Below, one piece after another: positions 19,512 to 27,515 of a stretch of DNA of 64,000 bases. The translations under genes were made by a program, and so were the position numbers. The notes under the pieces were generated by a model. It worked only from the letters and a program-made list of their open reading frames with translations. It made no database searches and had not been told where the DNA came from. The stretch lies in the NCBI GenBank assembly GCA_023265025.1, contig JAHFUP010000006.1, forward strand, positions 1 to 64,000. Reading direction: 5' to 3'. How positions within the stretch are numbered: the stretch's first letter is position 1; the number at the start of each line of letters is the position of its first letter. The DNA is from Acidimicrobiia bacterium (GTDB lineage: Bacteria > Actinomycetota > Acidimicrobiia > Acidimicrobiales > AC-14).

Positions 19512-19697
19512 ATGGACAGCTTGAAGACCATCGCTCCCTACCTGCGGGCCCGCTTCGGCGAGTCCGAGCTCGGCGCGGCGCTGGTGGAGTACGCATTGCT
19601 GCTGGCCCTCATCGCCGTCGTCTGCATCGTCGCCCTGAGCGCTCTTGGTGGCAAGGGAAGCTCGAAGTTCACTGCCATCGGCAACTCACTCACATAG
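19512..19697 (+). CDS. Flp-type pilin 2 (most divergent copy)
   Basis: This 61-residue precursor begins MDSLKTIAPYLRARFGESEL and has the GAALVEYALL processing and helix segment, with C-terminus GKGSSKFTAIGNSLT. Compared with the other copies it has SL for IF near the start and ESELG for NTERG before the cleavage site, so the residue before Gly is Leu rather than Arg. Its promoter is also the least conserved. It may be a minor pilin or an older duplicate. No strong ribosome site is visible (GAGGTACGAC before ATG). Confidence 0.85.
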   Translation: MDSLKTIAPYLRARFGESELGAALVEYALLLALIAVVCIVALSALGGKGSSKFTAIGNSLT

Positions 19698-19718
19698 CCA
19701 ACACCGTTCCGCGTAATC

Positions 19719-19749
19719 GAGGGGGAGTGGGCTCGCCCCACTCCCCCTC
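19719..19749 (+). terminator. terminator after pilin 2
   Basis: The stem GAGGGGGAGTGGG pairs with CCCACTCCCCCTC around a short loop. It differs in sequence from the other pilin terminators but has the same place and shape. Confidence 0.8.
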
Positions 19750-19791
19750 TCGCGTCCCAGGTGACGGACTCACGGGCACAGCCAGGATGGT

Positions 19792-19833
19792 CCGAATTAC
19801 CCATTCAGCGTGAACACACAACACCGATACATC
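19792..19833 (+). promoter_or_regulatory. pilin promoter region 3
   Basis: ATTACCCAT (19796-19804) is followed after 20 nt by CGATACATC (19825-19833). The 5' part of the box (TCCGA) is weaker than in the other copies. Confidence 0.6.
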
Positions 19834-19888
19834 CTTTACAACCACTGCCCCGGGTTTGGGGCGACCAACCCTGAGAGGGAATTACACC

Positions 19889-20074
19889 ATGGACATCTTC
19901 CGCACCATCGCCCCGTACCTGCGTGCCCGCTTCGGCAACACCGAGCGTGGCGCCGCCCTGGTGGAGTACGCGCTCCTCCTGGCCCTCATCGCCGTCGTCT
20001 GCATCGTCGCCCTGAGCGCCCTCGGCGGCAAGGCCAGCTCCAAGTTCACCACCATCGGCAACTCGCTGGGCTAA
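19889..20074 (+). CDS. Flp-type pilin 3
   Basis: This 61-residue precursor begins MDIFRTIAPYLRARFGNTER and keeps the GAALVEYALLLALIAVV core and a KFTTIGNSLG end. A ribosome site GAGAGGGA precedes the ATG. From its middle onwards the DNA is identical to the following unit, including the whole downstream spacer, so it marks the left edge of a recent tandem duplication. Confidence 0.88.
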   Translation: MDIFRTIAPYLRARFGNTERGAALVEYALLLALIAVVCIVALSALGGKASSKFTTIGNSLG

Positions 20075-20112
20075 GTCCCAGCCGACACGATCTGACCTCC
20101 CCCCGGTCAACC

Positions 20113-20152
20113 AGAAGGGAGCGGGCCTCCGGGCCCGCTCCCTTCTGCTTTT
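20113..20152 (+). terminator. terminator after pilin 3
   Basis: A 14-bp stem AGAAGGGAGCGGGC with loop CTCCGG and perfect complement is followed by GCTTTT. Confidence 0.88.
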
Positions 20153-20186
20153 GCGCGTCACCACCAGTGGCGTGTCAAGGCAAATG

Positions 20187-20230
20187 GGTCAGATTGCCTA
20201 TCAAACAGATCCGGGGGTGGTCGATACATC
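20187..20230 (+). promoter_or_regulatory. pilin promoter region 4
   Basis: GGGTCAGATTGCCTATC is followed, 20 nt after its TAT, by CGATACATC (20222-20230). It is the version closest to the tadE box. Confidence 0.68.
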
Positions 20231-20283
20231 TGGTACAAGCGACGCCCCGATCCACCGGGGCTCCAAACCCCGAGGAGCACCAC

Positions 20284-20469
20284 ATGGACATCTTTCGCAC
20301 CTTCGCCCCGTACCTCCGTGCCCGCTTCGGCAACACCGAGCGTGGCGCCGCCCTGGTGGAGTACGCGCTCCTCTTGGCCCTCATCGCCGTCGTCTGCATC
20401 GTCGCCCTGAGCGCCCTCGGCGGCAAGGCCAGCTCCAAGTTCACCACCATCGGCAACTCGCTGGGCTAA
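20284..20469 (+). CDS. Flp-type pilin 4
   Basis: This 61-residue precursor begins MDIFRTFAPYLRARFGNTER and ends KFTTIGNSLG. It differs from pilin 3 by Phe for Ile at residue 7, and its second half is identical to pilin 3 at DNA level. A GAGGAG ribosome site lies eight nucleotides before the ATG. It is the middle member of the duplicated block. Confidence 0.88.
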   Translation: MDIFRTFAPYLRARFGNTERGAALVEYALLLALIAVVCIVALSALGGKASSKFTTIGNSLG

Positions 20470-20507
20470 GTCCCAGCCGACACGATCTGACCTCCCCCCG
20501 GTCAACC

Positions 20508-20547
20508 AGAAGGGAGCGGGCCTCCGGGCCCGCTCCCTTCTGCTTTT
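20508..20547 (+). terminator. terminator after pilin 4
   Basis: This is an exact copy of the hairpin after pilin 3, with the same GCTTTT tail, displaced by 395 nt. Confidence 0.88.
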
Positions 20548-20581
20548 GCGCGTCACCACCAGTGGCGTGTCAAGGCAAATG

Positions 20582-20625
20582 GGTCAGATTGCCTATCAAA
20601 CAGATCCGGGGGTGGTCGATACATC
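20582..20625 (+). promoter_or_regulatory. pilin promoter region 5
   Basis: This is an exact copy of promoter region 4, with the box at 20582-20598 and CGATACATC at 20617-20625. Confidence 0.68.
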
Positions 20626-20678
20626 TGGTACAAGCGACGCCCCGATCCACCGGGGCTCCAAACCCCGAGGAGCACCAC

Positions 20679-20864
20679 ATGGACATCTTTCGCACCTTCG
20701 CCCCGTACCTCCGTGCCCGCTTCGGCAACACCGAGCGTGGCGCCGCCCTGGTGGAGTACGCGCTCCTCTTGGCCCTCATCGCCGTCGTCTGCATCGTCGC
20801 CCTGAGCGCCCTTGGCGGCAAGGCCAGCTCCAAGTTCAACACCATCGGCGACTCCCTGGGCTAG
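20679..20864 (+). CDS. Flp-type pilin 5
   Basis: This 61-residue precursor has the first half of pilin 4 (MDIFRTFAPYLRARFG) and the C-terminal end of pilin 1 (KFNTIGDSLG). The hybrid structure suggests recombination between array members. The ribosome site is identical to that of pilin 4. Confidence 0.88.
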   Translation: MDIFRTFAPYLRARFGNTERGAALVEYALLLALIAVVCIVALSALGGKASSKFNTIGDSLG

Positions 20865-20902
20865 GCCGCTGGCGACACGATCTGACCTCCCCCCGGTCAA
20901 CC

Positions 20903-20941
20903 AGAAGGGAGCGGGCCTCCGGGCCCGCTCCCTTCTGCTTT
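20903..20941 (+). terminator. terminator after pilin 5
   Basis: It has the same 14-bp stem and CTCCGG loop as after pilins 3 and 4, with a slightly shorter GCTTT tail. Confidence 0.86.
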
Positions 20942-20979
20942 GCCCGGTCAGGCCCGCCGCGGGTCGGTCCGGGGCCTAG

Positions 20980-21022
20980 TGCAAATTACCCCTCAGGTTT
21001 TACGCGAATGCACCGATACATC
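20980..21022 (+). promoter_or_regulatory. pilin promoter region 6
   Basis: ATTACCCCT (20985-20993) is followed after exactly 20 nt by CGATACATC (21014-21022). The GGGTC part of the box is degenerate (AGTGC). Confidence 0.58.
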
Positions 21023-21079
21023 TCGTACACCGAAGCCCCACAGAGGGGGCAGGCAAACCCCGAGGAGTGCAAAAACAAA

Positions 21080-21265
21080 ATGGACATCTTCCGCACCATC
21101 GCCCCGTACCTCCGTGCCCGCTTCGGCACCACCGAGCGTGGCGCCGCCCTGGTGGAGTACGCGCTCCTCCTGGCCCTCATCGCCGTGGTCTGCATCGTCG
21201 CCCTGAGCGCCCTCGGCGGCAAGGCCAGCTCCAAGTTCGACCGCATCGGCGACTCCCTCACCTAG
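21080..21265 (+). CDS. Flp-type pilin 6
   Basis: This 61-residue precursor begins MDIFRTIAPYLRARFGTTER, has the common GAALVEYALLLALIAVV core and ends KFDRIGDSLT. GAGGAG lies 13 nt before the ATG, separated by an A-rich stretch unlike the other copies. It is the last gene of the array and is closed by its own terminator. Confidence 0.88.
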   Translation: MDIFRTIAPYLRARFGTTERGAALVEYALLLALIAVVCIVALSALGGKASSKFDRIGDSLT

Positions 21266-21295
21266 TCGCAGTTTCTGACCTCCCCCCGGTCAAAG

Positions 21296-21332
21296 AGAAG
21301 GGAGCGGGCTTCGGCCCGCTCCCTTCTTCTTT
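21296..21332 (+). terminator. terminator after pilin 6
   Basis: The stem AGAAGGGAGCGGGC has a TTCG loop and perfect complement, followed by TCTTT. It ends the pilin array ahead of a convergent gene. Confidence 0.88.
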
Positions 21333-21349
21333 GCGCGTCCGGGCACCGG

Positions 21350-22765
21350 TCAGCGCTGCAACACCACGTACTCCTTGTCCGAGAATGTCTCCCGCCAGCC
21401 CTTGGCCTCCAGGAGGGTGACGAGGGGAAGCTTCTTCTGCCAGAGGACGACGTCGATCTGCCGGCGATCGAGCACGTCGAGCGCCCCCGACCGGGCACCG
21501 AGCAGCTGGTCGTAGTCACGTGACACCGAGATCGGGTACATGTCATACCGGTCGTCGACGAACACCTTGACCCGGGTCCCGTAGCGCAGTTCGAGGTAGT
21601 TCCCGACGAAGTCCTGGTGAGCCACCTGGTGGGGGGTGTCGAACAGGTTCTGGCTCACCAGGTAGGCGGCCGCCTCACCTGGATAGCCGACCTCGTCGAC
21701 GGCGTCCGAGCTGAAGATCAGCGCGGCGAAGACCACGAAGGCCGCGGTGATCGTCGCCAGCACCGCCCTGTTCAGACGCATGTTCACGCCGGTGCCCACG
21801 GGCCGAGGGGCAGATGGGGCGGAGTCGGGACGTCGGAGCGCCCGCCCGAGGGCCGGAGCCAGCACGATGGCCAGGGGGCCGATGTTCCTCGCCGCGGCCA
21901 GGGCGGCGATGAAGAACGCCACCACCGGCAGGACGTCCCGCCAGCCCACCCGCGCCCGCAGGAGCAGCACGAGCGCCAGCCCGAGGAACATGAGGGCGAA
22001 GTAGCCCCCGCCGCGGGAGAAATCCGGTGAACGCCATTCGACGATGTTCTTGAAGGCCTCCCGCTTCTCGCCCAGCGTGAGGGGGAACGAGAGCAGACGC
22101 GCTCCGAGCGGATTGGCGACGGAGACGACCAGACCGACGGCGAACCAGCCGACATAGCGCAGGGTCTCCCGAGGCCACGCCCGCCAATCGAGGCCCTCAC
22201 CGAGCGCCCGCGCGCCGAGCCACGCCAGCCCGAGGGGAAACGAACCATGACTGTTGACCCAGAGCCACACCAGCGGCACCAGCAGCCACGGGCTCCTGCG
22301 CCGCTCGACAACGGAGATCATGAGCGCCATGCAGATCAGCCCGAACAGCAGCGGGCGAGGGGTCCACAGGGCGGTCCCCACGCCCACGGCGGTGATACCG
22401 GCCAGCGCGGTGCGTAGCGGAGACCCGGCCCGGGCCAGGCGGACCACCAGCCAGGCCAGGAGCGCGACGAGCACGGCCTGCTCGAGAACCACCAACTTGT
22501 AGCCGCCCAAGCGGTGGGCCCAGCCGTAGGACCACTCCGGGAACCAGCTCTGCACGACCCACCGGTGGTGGAGGGCGGTGAAGGAGTACGGGTCCGACCG
22601 GGGGATGCTTCCGCTCCGGGCCATGTCGATGCCCGTACGGAGATGGGTGAACATGGAGTTGTCGCCGATGGGCCGGGCGCCCAGGCGAAACCCGAAGAGC
22701 ACCACCGTCGCGGTGAACAGCGACTCCATCCTCGGAGCCAGCACCATCTGCCTCAGCTTCGACAC
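21350..22765 (-). CDS. polytopic membrane protein of unknown function
   Basis: This 471-residue protein has about ten hydrophobic segments between residues 15 and 355 and a soluble C-terminal domain of roughly 115 residues (YPGEAAAYLVSQNLF, FVGNYLELRYGTRVKVF, FVDDRYDMYP). The N-terminal loop motif DNSMFTHLRTGIDMA and WVVQSWFPEW resemble GT-C-like membrane enzymes, but no family can be named with certainty. It lies between the pilin array and rpsA and could act on the pilus or another envelope polymer. Its end is 84 nt from the last pilin. Confidence 0.72.
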   Translation of the reverse strand: MSKLRQMVLAPRMESLFTATVVLFGFRLGARPIGDNSMFTHLRTGIDMARSGSIPRSDPYSFTALHHRWVVQSWFPEWSYGWAHRLGGYKLVVLEQAVLVALLAWLVVRLARAGSPLRTALAGITAVGVGTALWTPRPLLFGLICMALMISVVERRRSPWLLVPLVWLWVNSHGSFPLGLAWLGARALGEGLDWRAWPRETLRYVGWFAVGLVVSVANPLGARLLSFPLTLGEKREAFKNIVEWRSPDFSRGGGYFALMFLGLALVLLLRARVGWRDVLPVVAFFIAALAAARNIGPLAIVLAPALGRALRRPDSAPSAPRPVGTGVNMRLNRAVLATITAAFVVFAALIFSSDAVDEVGYPGEAAAYLVSQNLFDTPHQVAHQDFVGNYLELRYGTRVKVFVDDRYDMYPISVSRDYDQLLGARSGALDVLDRRQIDVVLWQKKLPLVTLLEAKGWRETFSDKEYVVLQR

Positions 22766-22798
22766 GCCACCCGCCCCTCGCGCCGGGGCGACGCCGGC

Positions 22799-24235
22799 TT
22801 ACTCGCCGGCAGGCGCAGGCTCGGCGCCCTCGACGCCGGCGTCGGCGCCGCCGCCGGTCGCCGACGCGCCCGCCGCGGGCGCGGGGACCGCGCCGCCGCC
22901 GATCTCCGCCGCGTACTCGGCCCACGCAGCCTGTGCCTCGGTCTCGGGCGTGAAGTCGACGTTGGCGAACTCGCCGATGTAGTTGCCCTGGTCGTCGTAG
23001 GCGTGCTCGCCGAAGGCCTCCTGGTACTCAGCGGCCACGACGCCGCCCTCGGCCGCCTGCTTGATCGAGAGGCTGATCCGCCGGCGCTGGAGGTCGAGGT
23101 CGATGATCTTGACCCACAGCTCCTCGCCGGGGGTGACCACCTGCTCGGGTAGGTCGACGTGGTGGGCGGCCATCTCCGAGATGTGGACCAGGCCCTCGAT
23201 GCCCTCGCCCACCTGCACGAAGGCGCCGAACGGGACCAGCTTGGTGACCCGCCCGTAGACCAGCTCGCCGACGCGGTGGTTGTTGGCGAACTCCTGCCAC
23301 GGGTCCTGCTGGGTGGCCTTGAGCGACAGGCTGATGCGCTCCCGGTCGAGGTCGACCTCGAGGACCTGCACCTCGATCTCGTCGCCCACCTGGACGACCG
23401 ATGCCGGGTGGTCGACGTGCTTCCAGGACAGCTCGGACACGTGCACGAGGCCGTCCATGCCGCCCAGGTCGACGAAGGCGCCGAAGTTGACGACGGAGGA
23501 GACGGTGCCCTTGCGGACCTCGCCCGGCTTGAGGTTCTCGAGGAAGTCCTCCCGCTGCTCCTTCTGGGTCTCTTCGAGCCACGCGCGGCGGGACAGCACC
23601 ACATTGTTGCGGTGCTTGTCGAGCTCGATGATCTTGGCCTCGAGGTTGCGGCCGACGTAGGGCTGGAGGTCACGCACCCGGCGCAACTCGACCAGCGACG
23701 CCGGCAGGAAGCCGCGCAGGCCGATGTCGAGGATCAGGCCGCCCTTGACCACCTCGATGACCGGGCCGGAGACGACGCCGTTGGCCTCCTTGACCCGCTC
23801 GATGGTGCCCCAGGCCCGCTCGTACTGGGCCCGCTTCTTGGACAGGATCAGCCGGCCCTCCTTGTCCTCCTTCTGGAGGACCAGGGCCTCGATCTTCTCG
23901 CCCATCGTCACGATCTCGTGGGGGTCAACGTCGTGACGGATCGACAGCTCGCGGGCGGGGATCACGCCCTCGGACTTGAACCCGATGTCGAGCAGGACCT
24001 CGTCCTTGTCGACCTTGACCACCGTGCCGGTGACGATGTCGCCGTCGTCGAAGTTGACGATCGTGCCGTCGATGGCCTCCTCGAACGACATGCCGCCGAG
24101 ATCGTCGTCGACCACGCTCCTGAACGTGTACTCACCCGCCTCGTTGAAGGTGCCGGGCTCACCGGGAGCCGGCGCCGGGGCGTCGTCAACTGAATCTTCA
24201 GGGGACGCAGTGGGGGAAGCGGTCTGGTCGGACAT
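22799..24235 (-). CDS. rpsA: 30S ribosomal protein S1
   Basis: This 478-residue RNA-binding protein helps load mRNA onto the 30S subunit. Four S1 domains are visible, starting near GDIVTGTVVKVDKDEVLLDI (about 65-84), VVSGPVIEVVKGGLILDIG (about 154), VRKGTVSSVVNFGAFVDLGG and VYGRVTKLVPFGAFVQVGEG. An acidic, Thr/Ser-rich N-terminus of about 50 residues and an Ala/Gly-rich C-terminal tail flank them. The first domain has IGFKSEGVIPARELS and the third GLVHVSELS. It is next to polA, as in Mycobacterium. Confidence 0.97.
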   Translation of the reverse strand: MSDQTASPTASPEDSVDDAPAPAPGEPGTFNEAGEYTFRSVVDDDLGGMSFEEAIDGTIVNFDDGDIVTGTVVKVDKDEVLLDIGFKSEGVIPARELSIRHDVDPHEIVTMGEKIEALVLQKEDKEGRLILSKKRAQYERAWGTIERVKEANGVVSGPVIEVVKGGLILDIGLRGFLPASLVELRRVRDLQPYVGRNLEAKIIELDKHRNNVVLSRRAWLEETQKEQREDFLENLKPGEVRKGTVSSVVNFGAFVDLGGMDGLVHVSELSWKHVDHPASVVQVGDEIEVQVLEVDLDRERISLSLKATQQDPWQEFANNHRVGELVYGRVTKLVPFGAFVQVGEGIEGLVHISEMAAHHVDLPEQVVTPGEELWVKIIDLDLQRRRISLSIKQAAEGGVVAAEYQEAFGEHAYDDQGNYIGEFANVDFTPETEAQAAWAEYAAEIGGGAVPAPAAGASATGGGADAGVEGAEPAPAGE

Positions 24236-24312
24236 GAGTAGGTCGGCCTTCTTTCCGGACGGGAGGACGCGGAGCGCGACGGTCGCAGCTCAGCGCAAGA
24301 TCGATCCTACCG

Positions 24313-26931
24313 TCAGGACTTCGCGTCTGCCCACGAGGCGCCCCACGACAGGTTGACCTCCAGGGGGACCGAGAGGTCGGCGGCACCACGCATGGCTTCG
24401 AGGGTGAGGGCGACGACGGCCTGCTCCTCGGACGGTTCCACCTCGACGATGACCTCGTCGTGCACCTGGAGGACGAGCCGGCTCGACCGGCCCTGGTCCT
24501 CGAGTCCCCGGTCGAGGCGGACGAGGGCGACCTTGAAGATGTCGGCGGCGAGGCCCTGGATGCCGGCGTTCATGGCCTGGCGCTCGCCGGCCTGCTTCAG
24601 GCGGTAGTTGGCCGAGGACAGCTCGGGGATCTGCCGGCGCCGGCCGAACAGCGTCTCGGTGTAGCCACGGTCACGGGCCTCGGCCACGGTGGCGTCCATG
24701 TAGGCCCGGACGCTGGGGAAGGCGGCGAAGTAGGCGTTGAGGATCTCCGCAGCCTCGTCGGTGGGGATGCCGAGGCGCTGGCCGAGGCCGAAGGACTCCA
24801 TGCCGTACGCCAGGCCGTAGGAGACCATCTTCGCCTTCGACCGCTGCGCCACGGTGACCGCCGAGGGGACGACTCCGAAAAGGCGGGCCGCCGTCGCCCG
24901 GTGGATGTCCTCCCCCGACGCGAAGGCGTGTATCAATCCTGGGTCCTGGGCCAGGTGGGCGATCACCCGCAGCTCGATCTGGTTGTAGTCGGCCACCAGG
25001 AACCGGCAGCCGTCGGCGGGGATGAAGGCCTGGCGGATGCGCCGGCCCTCCTCCGTGCGAATGGGGATGTTGTGGAGGTTGGGCCGGTCGGAGCTCAGCC
25101 GGCCGGTGCGGGCCACAGTCTGGTTGAAGCTGGCGTGGATACGGCCGTCGGGGGCGACCTCGCCAAGCAGGCTCTCCCCGTACGTCGACCGCAGCTTCTC
25201 GACCTCCCGGTACCGCAGGAGCGGCTCGATGACAGGGTGCAGGCCGCGGAGCTTCTCCAGGGACGCGGCGTCGGTGGAGAAGCCGGTCTTGGTCTTCTTC
25301 TGGGGCTGGAGACCCAGCTCGTCGAACAGCACCCGGCGGAGCTGCTGGGTGGAGTTGACCAGGAACCGGGAGCCGCACAACTCCTGGATCTGCTCCTCCA
25401 GGCGCTTGCCCTCTGCCACCAGGCCGTCGTAGATGCGGCGCAGCAGGTCGACGTCGACCCGCACGCCGACCTTCTCCATGCGGGCCAGTACCCGCACAAG
25501 CGGCCGCTCGATGTCGTCGTAGAGGCGCTGAAGGCCCCGGCTCTCCATGGCCTTACCAAGCGCCGGCGCCAGCCGGGCGATCGCGACCGCCCGGCGGGCG
25601 GCCTCCTCCGCGGGGTCCGGTGTGGTGCCCGACAGGTCGAGCTGGCCGGGCGGCGGCGCCTCGGGGGAGCTGATGTCGAGGCCGAGGTACCGCACGGCGA
25701 GGTCCTCGAGGAGGTACTGCGACTCGGCAGGGTCGAGGAGGTAGGCGGCGATGGCGGTGTCGACGTCGAGGCCCCGCAGGTCGATGGCCCGCAGATCGAG
25801 GGCCCGCATCAGCTCCTTGGCCTTGTGGGTGGAGTACGACCCGAAGTCGGCCGGGAGGAGCTCAGAGGAGATCCACGTGGCCTCGTCCTTGCCCTCCACC
25901 GCCACCGCGATGCCGATGAGCGCCGAGCGGCCCTCCTCGCCCTCCCATGAGGCCGCGACGGTGACGTCGCCGTGGAGCGCCTGAGCGGCCTCCTCGGGCG
26001 TGGCCGCCCGGTGCACGACCACGTCGACCCGCTCGGTGGCCGCCGGCGCCGGCGCGGTGGCACCAGTGGCCTCCACGAAGCGGGGGTAGAGCGTGTTGAA
26101 CTCGAGGAACCGGAACAGCTCGCGGACGGCGTCGGGATCCCACTGGCCCATGCGCAGGCTGTCGAGGTCGACATCGAGGGGGACATTGCGCACCAGCGGC
26201 GTGGCGGTGGCGTTGCGCCGCACCTGCTCCTCGTGGTTGATCAGGCTCTCCCGGAGCTTCGGCGTGTTCTTCTCGACGTTGGCGTAAACGCCGTCGAGGT
26301 CGCCGTAGGTGTTGATGAGCTTGGCCGCCGTCTTCGGACCCACGCCGGGGACGCCGGGCAGGTTGTCGGACGGATCGCCCCGGAGGGCGGCGTACTGCGG
26401 GTAGTCGGCGGGCGTGACGCCGGTTCGCGCCTTGATGCCCGCTTCGTCGTACAGGGCGTAGTCGCTCACGCCCCGCATGTTGTAGAGGACCTTGACCAGG
26501 GGATCCTCGACGAGCTGGTAGGCGTCACGGTCACCGGTGACGACAATGACCTCGTCCCCCCGGTCTCGGGCCTCGGTGGCGAGGGTGGCGATGACGTCGT
26601 CGGCCTCGAAGCCGGCCTTCTCGACGATCGGGATCTTGAGGGTCTCGACGACCTGGCGGACGAGGCCGAGCTGCTGGCGCAGGATGTCGGGCGCCTCGGC
26701 CCGGCCGGCCTTGTAGTCGCTGACCAGGGCGTGGCGGAACGTCGGCTCGGGCCGGTCAAGGGCCACTGCGATCTGGTCCGGCGCGTGGTCCTTGAGCAGG
26801 TTGATCAGCATCGACGTGAAGCCGAAGACGGCGTTGGTCACCTGCCCGGAGGCCAAGGCCAGACTGGTCGGAAGGGCGTAGAAGGCGCGGTAGGCCAGCG
26901 AGTTGCCGTCGAGCAGCATGAGCTTGGCCAT
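24313..26931 (-). CDS. polA: DNA polymerase I
   Basis: This 872-residue polymerase has three parts. The N-terminal 5'-3' exonuclease shows LMLLDGNSLAYRAFYAL and GDRDAYQLV. The middle domain lacks the DxE and other acidic residues of a working 3'-5' proofreading site (VAASWEGEEGRSALIG where DTE is expected). The polymerase domain shows TGRLSSDRPNLHNIPIRTEE, DYNQIELRVIAHL and VHDEVIVEVE. It acts in excision repair and RNA-primer removal. The ATG at 26931 gives the usual MAKLMLLDGN start. The preceding Uma2 gene ends on the same base. Confidence 0.97.
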   Translation of the reverse strand: MAKLMLLDGNSLAYRAFYALPTSLALASGQVTNAVFGFTSMLINLLKDHAPDQIAVALDRPEPTFRHALVSDYKAGRAEAPDILRQQLGLVRQVVETLKIPIVEKAGFEADDVIATLATEARDRGDEVIVVTGDRDAYQLVEDPLVKVLYNMRGVSDYALYDEAGIKARTGVTPADYPQYAALRGDPSDNLPGVPGVGPKTAAKLINTYGDLDGVYANVEKNTPKLRESLINHEEQVRRNATATPLVRNVPLDVDLDSLRMGQWDPDAVRELFRFLEFNTLYPRFVEATGATAPAPAATERVDVVVHRAATPEEAAQALHGDVTVAASWEGEEGRSALIGIAVAVEGKDEATWISSELLPADFGSYSTHKAKELMRALDLRAIDLRGLDVDTAIAAYLLDPAESQYLLEDLAVRYLGLDISSPEAPPPGQLDLSGTTPDPAEEAARRAVAIARLAPALGKAMESRGLQRLYDDIERPLVRVLARMEKVGVRVDVDLLRRIYDGLVAEGKRLEEQIQELCGSRFLVNSTQQLRRVLFDELGLQPQKKTKTGFSTDAASLEKLRGLHPVIEPLLRYREVEKLRSTYGESLLGEVAPDGRIHASFNQTVARTGRLSSDRPNLHNIPIRTEEGRRIRQAFIPADGCRFLVADYNQIELRVIAHLAQDPGLIHAFASGEDIHRATAARLFGVVPSAVTVAQRSKAKMVSYGLAYGMESFGLGQRLGIPTDEAAEILNAYFAAFPSVRAYMDATVAEARDRGYTETLFGRRRQIPELSSANYRLKQAGERQAMNAGIQGLAADIFKVALVRLDRGLEDQGRSSRLVLQVHDEVIVEVEPSEEQAVVALTLEAMRGAADLSVPLEVNLSWGASWADAKS

Positions 26932-27467
26932 CAGATCTCGGCCGAACCGCCGTCCCAGGTGAGGCGCAGCTTCCCGTCGACGGTCTCTGCCCGGACGCCG
27001 AGGCACTCGATGACGGCGGGCTCGACCGGCTCCATCCGACCGTCCCGGTTGGCGAACAGCTCGACGCGCCGGGTGTCAGGGGCGATGATCATCACCTCGC
27101 CGACGCCGACGGAGGCGTACCAGTCAAGCTTGGCGTAGCTCTCGTCGTACGGCGAGAGGATCTCGACCACCAGAGACGCGGCACCCTCGATGCCACGCAG
27201 TGAACGGAGATGGGACCGTGCGTAGGTCTGGTCGGGCACCCGATAGTCGTGCTCGACGCCGGGCCGGAAGAGCCCCGTTTCGAAATGGGCGAGCATTCCG
27301 CGGCCCTCGGCCAGCGGAGCGAGCAGCCGATACAGCCGTCCAGCCAGGTACTGATGCTGCTCAGACGGAGGCGGCACCATGTGCAGCTCTCCCTCCCACA
27401 TCTCGTCCCACCGGTCGGTGCCTTTCCATCGACGGTCCGCAAGGAGGGCCTGGGGCACCTCGAGCAT
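26931..27467 (-). CDS. Uma2-family (DUF820) PD-(D/E)XK-like protein
   Basis: This protein of about 178 residues has the Uma2 pattern: WDEMWEGELHMVPPPSEQHQ, then DYRVPDQTYA, ASLVVEILSPYDESYAKLDWYASVGVGEVMII. The VEILSP and K..YAS..V.E core is the nuclease-like fold of this family, whose biological role is unclear. The ATG at 27467 was chosen; GTG 27479 and ATG 27509 are alternatives. It is divergent from the DtxR gene and its stop overlaps the polA start. Confidence 0.82.
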   Translation of the reverse strand: MLEVPQALLADRRWKGTDRWDEMWEGELHMVPPPSEQHQYLAGRLYRLLAPLAEGRGMLAHFETGLFRPGVEHDYRVPDQTYARSHLRSLRGIEGAASLVVEILSPYDESYAKLDWYASVGVGEVMIIAPDTRRVELFANRDGRMEPVEPAVIECLGVRAETVDGKLRLTWDGGSAEI

Positions 27468-27515
27468 CACAGCTCTCACAGAACCGATCGTAGTGTCGCC
27501 AGGTACCATTCCGGC

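Larger units (their letters stand above)
19980..20812 (+). repeat. tandem duplication, 395-nt period, in the pilin array
   Basis: The 438 nt from 19980 to 20417 are identical base for base to 20375-20812, an offset of 395 nt. The block runs from the middle of pilin 3 to the middle of pilin 4 and again from pilin 4 to pilin 5, including terminator, promoter box and ribosome site. Single changes at 19979/20374 and 20418/20813 bound it. Zero divergence implies a recent unequal crossover or gene conversion. Confidence 0.9.

Noticed and set aside
19114..21332. The 395-nt repeats as a CRISPR-like or satellite array
   Set aside because: Each unit contains a complete pilin gene with promoter and terminator; it is a tandem gene duplication.
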